Below, one piece after another: positions 1 to 7,404 of a DNA stretch of 32,970 nt (positions are counted from its first letter, which is position 1; each line of letters starts with the position of its first letter). Under the pieces are notes generated by a model. It saw only the letters and a program-made list of their open reading frames with translations, was not told where the DNA came from and did not search any database. A program made the position numbers and the translations under genes. Source of the stretch: Oscillospiraceae bacterium (GTDB taxonomy: Bacteria > Bacillota > Clostridia > Oscillospirales > Ruminococcaceae); NCBI GenBank assembly GCA_030533325.1, contig JAUNJJ010000033.1, positions 1 to 32,970 of the forward strand. The letters are read 5' to 3'.

Positions 1-33
1 CCTAAGAGGTAAACTGTTCGCCCTAAGAGGTAA
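1..33 (-). repeat. Paired 17-bp direct repeat, copy 1 (cut by window edge)
   Basis: Two copies of TTCGCCCTAAGAGGTAA (plus-strand reading) spaced 21 bp apart; the first has lost its first five bases to the window edge. Positions 1-54 match 2435-2488 base for base, so the conserved unit extends into an AT-rich tail. In the two complete cases the element lies 85-110 bp upstream of a minus-strand Rpn-type gene, so by analogy such a gene may lie just left of this window. Confidence 0.85.
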
Positions 34-159
34 TTTTTTCTCATAATATGGTAAAATTCTTTAAGATTATTTTATCTTTAGTCAATCGCCAATGCAGAAT
101 CAAAAACTATCAGGAGTTTAGGATGAATTAAGCAATTAAGAAACAAAATTCGGGTACAA

Positions 160-735
160 TCAATCTATAGAAATACGACCATTATCTAATATTATAGATA
201 TATCATCCGTTTTATCAGATATTTGTAGATAGCTAACATTCTCTGCAATGAATTCATTTGATATACCTGAAAATGCTATGCACCAAATTGCATCGTAGCC
301 ATTTGTTGAATTTCTTTTACATATATAATAATAACTTTTATCAGTGTGAATCATATAGCTTGTTTTGTACTTGTCCTCTAATTTCTTTAAACAGTTTGTT
401 ACAATATTTAAGACACGTTCTTTCGATAAAATCGTTTCACCGTCTATTTGTTCCCATTTCCTATGTGATTCGATGATTTTACCATCGATGTCTGATATCA
501 ATATTGTCTTATAATAACGTGATATCTTTTTGGTAACAGCCAAATCAAAATCAATTACCCAAAATGGTGCATTGAAAAAGCGTATTTCTTTGGAATATAA
601 TATAGACGAGACCTTTAAACTTCCAATCCTGTATTTAGATGTTCCGGCAAATGTATCCGAGTATTCCTTGCATTTTTTCTTTACATAATCCATAGAGAAT
701 TTTGTGGTTAAATTATAATTATTATCGACATACAT
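160..735 (-). CDS. Uncharacterised protein, possible orphan immunity protein
   Basis: A 191-residue soluble protein with no signal peptide or membrane segment and no family I recognise. The start at 735 is chosen over an upstream in-frame ATG because GGAGG sits eight bases before it. It is rich in aromatic and charged residues and reads as an alpha/beta protein. It starts 59 bp downstream of the stop of a decayed polymorphic-toxin-like fragment on the same strand. Immunity genes normally follow their toxin gene in this arrangement, so a role as leftover immunity protein is inferred from position only. No terminator is evident after the stop. It could equally be an unrelated cargo gene of this accessory region. 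Confidence 0.6.
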   Translation of the reverse strand: MYVDNNYNLTTKFSMDYVKKKCKEYSDTFAGTSKYRIGSLKVSSILYSKEIRFFNAPFWVIDFDLAVTKKISRYYKTILISDIDGKIIESHRKWEQIDGETILSKERVLNIVTNCLKKLEDKYKTSYMIHTDKSYYYICKRNSTNGYDAIWCIAFSGISNEFIAENVSYLQISDKTDDISIILDNGRISID

Positions 736-793
736 ATTACCACCCTCCATTCGTCACTTTTCCACATTATGAACATTGGAAAGTATTTCTGAT

Positions 794-1265
794 TCAAAGT
801 GAATATGCTGCTTTATTTGCTATGCTCTGCCAGTTTCCATTAAATGCATCTTTTACAGTACTGCAAAGAGAATTGTACTTTTCTATCGCCAACCCTTTAA
901 CGCTTCCAACAGGGTCATTTGCAAAAGATTTAACACCACTTACAAGAGTGAGGATGCCTTACAGCACTTACCTGTGAACCAAGCGTGTCGACAACACCAC
1001 GGCTGTAACTTGCAAATATCTGACCAGCTGAGCCGCTGTTCTCAAGGATTCCGATACCTGTTTTCCAGTCATCAGCTCTGTCCTTACCCCACTGTTTTAC
1101 ACCATTCCAGGCTTTGGATGCCCATTCCCGCAGTTTATTATAGCATTTTGTTAATATTTTATCAAACTTTTCCGTACTTTCTTTCTGTTTACACCTTGCT
1201 ATACCTTACCATGAAATGCCTCGGGTTTGCCATTTCGTGAAATAAACTGTACATTCCGGATTATT
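794..1265 (-). pseudogene. Frameshifted remnant of a polymorphic-toxin-like protein
   Basis: On the minus strand one frame reads a helical, Trp- and Lys-rich stretch (including NKLREWASKAWNGVKQW) from about 1200 down to 960. It then meets a stop, while the frame offset by one base continues without a break into GVKSFANDPVGSVKGLA and NGNWQSIANKAAYSL, ending at a TGA at 794-796. An extra base near 959 explains the break. A further piece in another frame (1204-1265) contains SRNGKPEAFHGKV. The segments resemble the pre-toxin linker regions of large secreted polymorphic toxins of Firmicutes. No start codon with ribosome site and no C-terminal toxin domain is left, so this is a dead fragment. The family assignment is by resemblance only. 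Confidence 0.6.
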
Positions 1266-1281
1266 TTAATAAAATAATCCG
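1257..1281. repeat. 12-bp perfect inverted repeat
   Basis: CGGATTATTTTA and its exact reverse complement separated by one base. It is AT-rich and lies between the toxin remnant and the Rpn terminator. It could be a remnant of a mobile element end or a weak hairpin; it lacks a clear U-tract. Confidence 0.6.
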
Positions 1282-1295
1282 ATTTATATTTACAA

Positions 1296-1342
1296 AAAAC
1301 ATCCCACCGAACAGAAATCATGCTGAAACAGTGGGATGTTTT
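1296..1342 (-). terminator. Intrinsic terminator of the first Rpn gene
   Basis: Perfect 12-bp stem AAAACATCCCAC / GTGGGATGTTTT around a 23-base loop, followed on the minus strand by a T-run. It lies 21 bp after the stop at 1364. Confidence 0.75.
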
Positions 1343-1363
1343 GTCTAAATTTAAACCAAACCC

Positions 1364-2320
1364 TTATTCAATTCCGAATTCCTTGTACAGTTTCTGACGA
1401 TATTCAGCATCTGATGCAGCTTTGAATGCATCGTCTTTTCTTCCGGCCTCTTCAAGTGCCCTGAATAAAGCTCCAAGCTTGTTTTCGCCTTCAGCTCTAC
1501 CTTTAGCCTCACCCCGACTAAAACCAATTTCAATTCCGTCTTCCAGAATCTCTCTTGCTTCAGTTACAATAATTGGTCCGCACATAGTATCATGCACTCC
1601 TTTCTGTACCTGCTCAAAACCATCTGCAATCTGGTCCGCCACATCACCTGACAGTTTTGAGATTGTGTGTTTTTCAAAAGATGTTATCTCTCCGCTCTGA
1701 GTAAGCTGCTGCAGTCTGAGGGATATTTTCTCATATTCATCAGTCAGCTGCTTCAGTTCGTCTTTGTTTTTGGAATATTTTTTAAATTTCTTTTCGAAGT
1801 TAAAGATATAGAACGGAAGAAGTATGTAAAGTTTCTTTCTGAAAATATCGTCTGCGGAGTAGTCCGACATTTTCATAACCGGAACATCATACGAAAACGT
1901 TCCGCCTGGTGTTTCTATCACAACCTTCATACTGTCCGGTGTTCTGCGGCTGCTTCTGAGATAGAGTACCGCTGTATTCGGGAATCTTACCTTTATGCAG
2001 TTTTTCTCAACCCTGCTGTGATCAAGGGCAATCTGTGCATCGTATTCGAATATCCGTACAAGCATCTGACTGCTGTATTTACTGCTTTCACATTCCAGAT
2101 GGTATTCTTTCGTTATCTTTCCGGCAACGGTGAAGTTTGTGTCGGTTATCCGCTTGTCGTCCGGTTCATCGTACCTGCTGATAAAGTGTTCGTTCGGGTG
2201 AAAGGTAACCGTTTCCGTTCCGTCGTAGTTCTCGCCGAAAACCTCATTGAGAACGAATGGGAGACGCTGTTTGCAGTCGTTGATTAAAGTGCGGAATACA
2301 CTGTCGTATATTTCTGACAT
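1364..2320 (-). CDS. Rpn-like PD-(D/E)XK nuclease/putative transposase
   Basis: A 318-residue protein. The start at 2320 is set by AAGGAG six bases before the ATG and by a promoter ending just upstream; the longer reading frame would start inside that promoter. The N-terminal half carries a plausible PD-(D/E)XK core, with an Asp in KRITDTNF and the HLECESS strand supplying the Glu-x-Glu/Lys-like element. A charged coiled region and a tail with short Arg-Gly-Glu repeats (GFSRGEAKGRAEGE) follow, a tail style common in Rpn/PDDEXK transposase-family proteins of gut Firmicutes. Rpn proteins are RecA-independent recombination-promoting nucleases in E. coli; activity here is inferred. It is monocistronic, with its own promoter and terminator, and carries a paired repeat upstream. 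Confidence 0.7.
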   Translation of the reverse strand: MSEIYDSVFRTLINDCKQRLPFVLNEVFGENYDGTETVTFHPNEHFISRYDEPDDKRITDTNFTVAGKITKEYHLECESSKYSSQMLVRIFEYDAQIALDHSRVEKNCIKVRFPNTAVLYLRSSRRTPDSMKVVIETPGGTFSYDVPVMKMSDYSADDIFRKKLYILLPFYIFNFEKKFKKYSKNKDELKQLTDEYEKISLRLQQLTQSGEITSFEKHTISKLSGDVADQIADGFEQVQKGVHDTMCGPIIVTEAREILEDGIEIGFSRGEAKGRAEGENKLGALFRALEEAGRKDDAFKAASDAEYRQKLYKEFGIE

Positions 2321-2339
2321 ACTAATCTCCTTTGTTATT

Positions 2340-2368
2340 ATTATATCATACACATGTATATTTAACAA
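2340..2368 (-). promoter_or_regulatory. Sigma-70 type promoter of the first Rpn gene
   Basis: Minus-strand TTGTTA, 17-bp spacer, TATAAT, placed 20 bp before the start codon. The spacer contains ATACATGTGTAT, an imperfect palindrome. The same AATATACATGT string recurs at the second Rpn promoter. Confidence 0.75.
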
Positions 2369-2429
2369 TCATTTTTTGTTCGCTGCAGCAAAATAATAAT
2401 AACACATTGAGATACCAGCTGTCTATAGT

Positions 2430-2467
2430 TTCGCCCTAAGAGGTAAACTGTTCGCCCTAAGAGGTAA
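2430..2467 (-). repeat. Paired 17-bp direct repeat, copy 2
   Basis: Two exact copies of TTCGCCCTAAGAGGTAA (2430-2446 and 2451-2467), period 21 bp, followed by an AT tail that matches the window-start copy to 2488. It lies about 62 bp upstream of the -35 box of the first Rpn gene. Confidence 0.9.
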
Positions 2468-2525
2468 TTTTTTCTCATAATATGGTAATATTAACAAGAC
2501 TTTTATTTGACTAAATTTTTTCCAC

Positions 2526-4208
2526 TCACCTCTTCCTGTAAGCCAGCGCCGTAATTCCGAACTGCTTTTTGAACAGTTTCATAAAGTAGGATGCATCATC
2601 GTATCCGCATCTCTGAGCTGTTTCGTTCACACTGATATCCGTAGTTTTCAGCAGTCGGCGGGCAAGGGCGAGTCTGGCAGATATTACATCCGCATTGAAA
2701 CCTGATGAAAAGAAACTTTTATACAGGTGCCTGAAATGTGAAACACTGATCCCTGCCTCCCCTGCCTGTTCATCTGCATTCCATTCAAGCTGTGGTTCCT
2801 CATAAATGCGGTCACGCAAAGCCTGAAAGCGTGAAAAATATATGTTTCCGGTATTGGCCTGCTTTCTGTCCGCCTCTTCAGTACGCTGTCTGAGACGTTC
2901 GAGTGCGTCTGAAATAACCTGACAGAACTCACCATAGTACGGTTCAAATGAAAAACTGTCATATGTACTTCTTCTGACACAAAAACCTGATGAGTGTTCC
3001 TGATAATGCAGAGGGGTACACAGATACACAGCCGGATTGCTGATTTCAGGAAAAATCTGATTTACCGGAATAACATCGCCCGATGAAATATACTGTCCTT
3101 CATACCGGAAAATACACTGTACCGAACGGCTGCTGTCCTTTTCTTCCGTCTGTGAATCTCCGTACAGATAAATGCTTAAGCCCTCAAGATTATCAAGATG
3201 ATACATATGGCTCAGTATTCCAAGTGTCCAGTCATCCATAGTGCGCACAGAGTTCATTACCGATGAATAGTCCGAACACATAAACATGGTATTTTTCTGC
3301 CGTATATTAAACTGATTTTCTGCCCTCAGACTCTGTAAAATCCCGTCACATCTGCAGCCGCAGCTTGTTCCTGTATGTATGCACGGCTCCGGCAAATTAT
3401 CTGTACTGCATTTTTCTCCCGCAATCATCCCGTGAAGAACCATCACAGATTCGGCACCTGTTCTGGTATAACCGCCGCTTACTGTTGTCGGAGAAACAGA
3501 AAAATGCTGAATATCCGGATTTCCATCATATCCGCCTACAGCTATGTCTTCGGGCACTTTTATACCGGCTTCTGCAAGTGAAATGCACAGCTGAAATGCC
3601 ATATAGTCGTTCCCGCAAACTACAGCCTGCGGAAACGGAATCCTGCCTTCAGCAATATCCAATGCAAGCTTCTTAGGGGCATCAATCCAGAAATCACCGT
3701 AAACAACCATGTTTTCGTCGAACTGTATTCCGTATTTTTCAAATGCATCCCGGTATCCGCATACTCGCTGCTCCGAATGGATATTTCCCTCCGGACCGGT
3801 AAGACAGAGTATTTTATTCATACCATGTTCAGTAATAAAATGCTCTGTAATAAGGGCAAATGATTTCCTGTTATCCTGAACGATATTTGGGGAAATAGAA
3901 CTTTCATAGTCAAGTGCCACGGTGGGAATGTTCAATTTTAGAAGTATTTTTTCTGTTTTTTCAACAAGTTCAGTATGAAGGAATGAGGAACCGGCGATTA
4001 TGGCTCCGTCGGGGGTGATTTTTTCTGTAAGGGAGTATATTTTTTCTTCACCTTCGATATAGGGAGTGCCGTTGTAGAAATTTACGAAATGGGTAATAAT
4101 TATCAGGTCGTAGTTGAGGGATGCGGTTTTTTCAGCGATGACTTTTACGAGTTGCTGCATGTAGAGGGTATCAAGTCCGGCTGCAATAAATGCTATTTTT
4201 TTTCGCAT
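2526..4208 (-). CDS. Hybrid sugar-binding/AraC-family transcriptional regulator
   Basis: A 560-residue cytoplasmic regulator in two parts. Residues 1 to about 285 form a LacI/GalR-type periplasmic-binding-protein fold (IAFIAAGLDTLYMQQ, SPNIVQDN, AVVCGNDYMAF, VGGYDGNPDIQ), the usual effector domain of sugar regulators, but without the N-terminal LacI helix-turn-helix. A middle region of unknown fold follows. The last 100 residues form an AraC-type double helix-turn-helix (ISVSHFRHLYKSFF; NETAQRCGYDDASYFMKLFK). This architecture is like that of E. coli XylR. A Cys cluster (SCGCRCDG) follows the ligand domain. AGGAGA precedes the ATG. It is divergent from the GH5 enzyme gene, so control of cellulase or sugar-use genes is a reasonable inference. 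The ligand is unknown. Confidence 0.85.
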   Translation of the reverse strand: MRKKIAFIAAGLDTLYMQQLVKVIAEKTASLNYDLIIITHFVNFYNGTPYIEGEEKIYSLTEKITPDGAIIAGSSFLHTELVEKTEKILLKLNIPTVALDYESSISPNIVQDNRKSFALITEHFITEHGMNKILCLTGPEGNIHSEQRVCGYRDAFEKYGIQFDENMVVYGDFWIDAPKKLALDIAEGRIPFPQAVVCGNDYMAFQLCISLAEAGIKVPEDIAVGGYDGNPDIQHFSVSPTTVSGGYTRTGAESVMVLHGMIAGEKCSTDNLPEPCIHTGTSCGCRCDGILQSLRAENQFNIRQKNTMFMCSDYSSVMNSVRTMDDWTLGILSHMYHLDNLEGLSIYLYGDSQTEEKDSSRSVQCIFRYEGQYISSGDVIPVNQIFPEISNPAVYLCTPLHYQEHSSGFCVRRSTYDSFSFEPYYGEFCQVISDALERLRQRTEEADRKQANTGNIYFSRFQALRDRIYEEPQLEWNADEQAGEAGISVSHFRHLYKSFFSSGFNADVISARLALARRLLKTTDISVNETAQRCGYDDASYFMKLFKKQFGITALAYRKR

Positions 4209-4275
4209 GGAGAGTCTCCTTTTTTGAATTGTTTTTGTTGTTTGATAAGATGAAAATTGCTTGATTTATTTTTTT

Positions 4276-4342
4276 GCAGGGCTTTGCGGTCGAGCTCTGC
4301 ACTCCCTTCGGTCGCCTGCACCTTCGCTCGGTCGCCTACAGG
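4276..4342. repeat. GC-rich interspersed repeat, copy A
   Basis: A GC-rich island in AT-rich intergenic DNA, beginning GCAGGGCTTTGCGGTCG and containing CTCCCTTCGGTCGCCTGC, with an extra CTTCGCTCGGTCGCCT unit at its end. GCAGG/CCTGC ends can pair. It lies in the predicted 5' leader of the AraC-family regulator. Related copies are at 9784 and 25401. Confidence 0.8.
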
Positions 4343-4360
4343 TTAGTTTCTTTTAGGTAT

Positions 4361-4389
4361 ATTTTATCACGGAAGAGGAATTGAGTCAA
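4361..4389 (-). promoter_or_regulatory. Predicted promoter of the AraC-family regulator
   Basis: Minus-strand TTGACT, 17-bp spacer, TAAAAT. This gives a leader of about 150 bases containing GC-rich repeat copy A. Confidence 0.65.
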
Positions 4390-4432
4390 TGATAAATTGC
4401 AGGAAAATACATTTTCTGAGCTGTTTAGTCCA

Positions 4433-4461
4433 TTGTATTATCGAGGGTTCTGCTGTAAAAT
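4433..4461 (+). promoter_or_regulatory. Predicted promoter of the CE4-GH5 gene
   Basis: TTGTAT, 17-bp spacer, TAAAAT, about 90 bp before the start codon at 4551. It is back to back with the promoter of the divergent regulator, so about 45 bp between the two -35 boxes could hold a shared operator. Confidence 0.45.
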
Positions 4462-4550
4462 ATTATTTGTAGTAAAGAAAACGGGATGTGTATTTTGTGG
4501 GCTGCAGGCACGGATAATACGCATCTGATTGATTCAGGAAGGAATATTCT

Positions 4551-7112
4551 ATGAAAAAAAATTCATTTTTCAAGGGAGTTGCCGTTTCACTTTCAGCTTT
4601 GCTTATGTGTACAGCAATTCCTACTGATTTTGCAGAAATCTCCACTCTGGTATCTGCATCGGAAGAACAGAAGTATATCGCGCTGACATTTGATGACGGT
4701 CCGAACACAACAACTACAAATGAAGTACTTAATATCCTTGAACAGTACAATGCGAAAGCATCATTTTTCCTGGTAGGTGACCAGATTAATGATGAAAGTG
4801 CTGAGGTTGTGAAACGTGCCTTTGATATGGGCTGTGAAATTGACAATCACTCAAAGTCACACAGCTATATGACAAATCTAACAGCAGAAGAAATAAGCGC
4901 TGAAGTAAAGTACGTTGATGATTATGTTGAAAAGATCACCGGAAGCAAACCTTCATTTTTCAGACCGCCGTACATTGCAGTAAACGCTGATATGTACGAT
5001 GCGATTGATGTGCCTTTTATCTGCGGCGAAGGCTGCAATGACTGGGATGACAGCGTCACTGCTGAGCAGCGTACCGAAAAAGTTCTTTCTTCCGCAAAGG
5101 ACGGACAGATAATTCTGATGCATGATGCCCCGGGAAACACCAATACCGTAGAGGCACTTAAAACAATTGTTCCGACCCTTCAGGACGAGGGCTACACTCT
5201 TGTTACACTGAATGAACTTTTCAGACTGCAGAACGTTGTACCGGACGAGGACAGTATGTACAGCATCGTTCCGTACACTGAAGGCGGTCAGGAAAGCGGC
5301 ACAGATAATCCCGGCGAAAGCGGAATAACAATCCCTGAACTTAACATACCTCAGGAAAGTATTCCGGATACTGAAGGAAACCGTTTTGTAAAGGATATGC
5401 GTCTGGGCTGGAATCTTGGAAATACCCTTGACGCCATAGACGACAACGGATATATCACAAACGAACTTGATCTTGAAACATACTGGAACGGCGGATACAA
5501 GACAACAAAGAAAATGATTGACGCTGTTAAGGCAGCCGGTTTCAACACAGTCAGAGTTCCTGTTTCATGGCACAACCACGTTGATTCTGACCTGAATATA
5601 AGCAAGGCATGGATGGACAGAGTTCAGGAAGTAGTTGACTACGCAATCGACAATGACATGTATGTAATTCTCAATGTTCATCACGACAATTCAAAGGATA
5701 CAATGTATCCGGACAGCGAACACTATGCTTCATCGTCAAAGTACATGACAACAGTCTGGACTCAGATTGCTGAACGTTTTAAGGATTACAGCAGCAAGCT
5801 TGTATTCGAAACCATGAATGAACCTCGTCTTGTGGGTCACACATACGAATGGTGGCTTAACATGGCTGACAATGACTGTATCGATGCAGTAAAGACAATC
5901 AACAAACTCAATCAGGATATATTAGATACAATCCGTTCATCCGGCGGAAAAAATGCTGACAGATTCATAGCTGTACCTGGTTATGACTGTTCTGCAGACG
6001 GAGCGACAAACAGCTATTTTGAACTCCCGAAAGATACGGTTTCAGACAGACTCATCGTTGCAGTTCACGCATACCTCCCTTACGGATTTGCACTTGCTGA
6101 AGCTTCTGATTCACAGAGCACAGCAAAATTTGATATTAATTCAGATACTGCTGAAATCAACAGAGCAATAGATTCTGTTTACGACGCTTACGTTTCAAAA
6201 GGCATTCCTGTATATATCGGCGAATTCGGTGCAAGAGAGAAAGACGGAAACACACAGGACCGTGTGGACTGGGCAGCTTACTTTGCAGCTTATGCTTCCG
6301 CTCACGGGATCACATGCTGCTGGTGGGATGATATTTCATTCATGCTTCTTAACCGTTCGGACGCAACCTGGAAGCAGCCTGATATCGTAAAAGCACTTAA
6401 CAAATACACAGGCGGTACTCCGAACTTCACTCCTCCTTCAGATGATCCGGTAAAGGATGAAAATGCCGGAAAAGTAAGCTATGACAAGGTAAACAAGAGC
6501 TACAGCATCTCTGTTCCAAAGCCTTCTGACAAGATATACCTCGACGTTCAGCTTTCTGACAAAGCTGCAGGCGGAGCAAGCGGATGTATCGCAAACGGAT
6601 TTATGAAGGGCGATACATACTACTGGGCTATGGTACAGTGGAAAACAAAAGTAAGCGGCGAAGTTGAAATTGATATCGACAGGGATTTCGGCACACTTGC
6701 ATACAGCATCGGTGATGAATCGTTCACGGCAGATGACCCTGAACTTATTGCTGAAGCAAAGGAATTCCTTAAGAATCAGAAAAATTTCCAGGCTCAGGTA
6801 TGGTGGGTCGGCGACGCTTCATACGAAGGCATCGACTCCACAAATGCAGAGATAACAAAGGTGTACATAAAAGAAAATTCCTCCGGCGAAGATAACCCTG
6901 AAGAAGAAACATTCATAACAGGTGATATCAGCGAAAACGGAACTGTTGACGTTACTGATCTTACAATTCTTTCACTTTATCTCATCGGTGACAGAGAATT
7001 AACAGGTGCTGCTCTCAAAGCAGCAGATACAGACCATGACGGAGATGTAAAACTTACCGACCTCGCAACTCTTCGACAGTATATTTCACATATAATAGAA
7101 TCACTCGACTAA
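4551..7112 (+). CDS. Secreted CE4 esterase - GH5 endoglucanase - CBM - dockerin
   Basis: An 853-residue modular cellulosomal enzyme. A signal peptide covers about residues 1-36. A polysaccharide deacetylase (CE4/NodB) domain follows at about 42-228: TFDDG 46-50 (Asp48/Asp49), H100-SKS-H104, RPPY 138-141, and LMHD with His191, all expected for a metal-dependent deacetylase such as acetylxylan esterase. A linker leads to a GH5 domain at about 278-620, probably subfamily 4: RLGWNLGNTLD, NVHHD, MNEP with acid/base Glu424, and IGEFG with nucleophile Glu558. Residues 641-775 are a beta-rich region with exposed Trp (VQWK, VWWVGD), probably a carbohydrate-binding module. The C-terminus (791-850) is a dockerin with two calcium loops (DISENGTVDV; DTDHDGDVKL). 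It likely deacetylates and cleaves beta-glucan or hemicellulose while docked on a scaffoldin. GGAAGG precedes the ATG. Confidence 0.93.
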   Translation: MKKNSFFKGVAVSLSALLMCTAIPTDFAEISTLVSASEEQKYIALTFDDGPNTTTTNEVLNILEQYNAKASFFLVGDQINDESAEVVKRAFDMGCEIDNHSKSHSYMTNLTAEEISAEVKYVDDYVEKITGSKPSFFRPPYIAVNADMYDAIDVPFICGEGCNDWDDSVTAEQRTEKVLSSAKDGQIILMHDAPGNTNTVEALKTIVPTLQDEGYTLVTLNELFRLQNVVPDEDSMYSIVPYTEGGQESGTDNPGESGITIPELNIPQESIPDTEGNRFVKDMRLGWNLGNTLDAIDDNGYITNELDLETYWNGGYKTTKKMIDAVKAAGFNTVRVPVSWHNHVDSDLNISKAWMDRVQEVVDYAIDNDMYVILNVHHDNSKDTMYPDSEHYASSSKYMTTVWTQIAERFKDYSSKLVFETMNEPRLVGHTYEWWLNMADNDCIDAVKTINKLNQDILDTIRSSGGKNADRFIAVPGYDCSADGATNSYFELPKDTVSDRLIVAVHAYLPYGFALAEASDSQSTAKFDINSDTAEINRAIDSVYDAYVSKGIPVYIGEFGAREKDGNTQDRVDWAAYFAAYASAHGITCCWWDDISFMLLNRSDATWKQPDIVKALNKYTGGTPNFTPPSDDPVKDENAGKVSYDKVNKSYSISVPKPSDKIYLDVQLSDKAAGGASGCIANGFMKGDTYYWAMVQWKTKVSGEVEIDIDRDFGTLAYSIGDESFTADDPELIAEAKEFLKNQKNFQAQVWWVGDASYEGIDSTNAEITKVYIKENSSGEDNPEEETFITGDISENGTVDVTDLTILSLYLIGDRELTGAALKAADTDHDGDVKLTDLATLRQYISHIIESLD

Positions 7113-7121
7113 ACAGTAAAC

Positions 7122-7169
7122 AAAAGCATCACGGCAGCCTGCAGATTTTCAGACTGCCGTGATGCTTTT
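7122..7169 (+). terminator. Intrinsic terminator after the CE4-GH5 gene
   Basis: Perfect 16-bp stem AAAAGCATCACGGCAG / CTGCCGTGATGCTTTT with a 16-base loop, ten bases after the stop. Confidence 0.85.
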
Positions 7170-7174
7170 CAACA

Positions 7175-7203
7175 TTGACTTTTGTACATAATTACGGTAT
7201 AAT
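7175..7203 (+). promoter_or_regulatory. Promoter of the Phd-remnant/GH9 transcript
   Basis: TTGACT, 17-bp spacer, TATAAT, close to consensus and 27 bp before the small ORF. The spacer contains TGTACA (7183-7188), the core hexamer known from the E. coli YefM-YoeB operator. Only one hexamer is seen, so operator function is a guess. Confidence 0.8.
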
Positions 7204-7230
7204 TATAGCATAAAAAACAGAGGTGTTGTT

Positions 7231-7404
7231 ATGCCGCATATAAGACCAATTACCGATTTAAGAAATACAATTGAATTTTCAGAGATTCTCCTCAAACTTC
7301 TTACGGCGCAAAGACAAATAGATAACGGAGAAGGTCTCGACGGAGAAGAAATTTTAAAAAAGCTCAGAGAAAAATATAATATAAGCAGGAGGTTTAATCA
7401 ATGA
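7231..7404 (+). CDS. 57-residue Phd/YefM antitoxin remnant, leader ORF of GH9
   Basis: A short ORF with AGAGGTG before its ATG. The first 20 residues (MPHIRPITDLRN...) match the N-terminus of Phd/YefM-type antitoxins, whose first strand binds DNA. The rest (AQRQIDNGEGLDGEEILKKLREKY) resembles the C-terminal helix of the same proteins. The central strands, usually about 30-35 residues with an ITKNGxG motif, are missing, so it looks internally deleted. No toxin gene follows. Its TGA overlaps the ATG of the GH9 gene (ATGA at 7401-7404), and the AGGAGG for GH9 is inside its last codons. Translation of the two is therefore probably coupled, and the remnant acts as a leader ORF. Whether the peptide still folds or binds DNA is unknown. 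Confidence 0.7.
   Translation: MPHIRPITDLRNTIEFSEILLKLLTAQRQIDNGEGLDGEEILKKLREKYNISRRFNQ

Noticed and set aside
1667-2287. A 206-codon plus-strand frame opposite the first Rpn gene
   Set aside because: It is a shadow of the minus-strand gene, with no ribosome site and no recognisable family.
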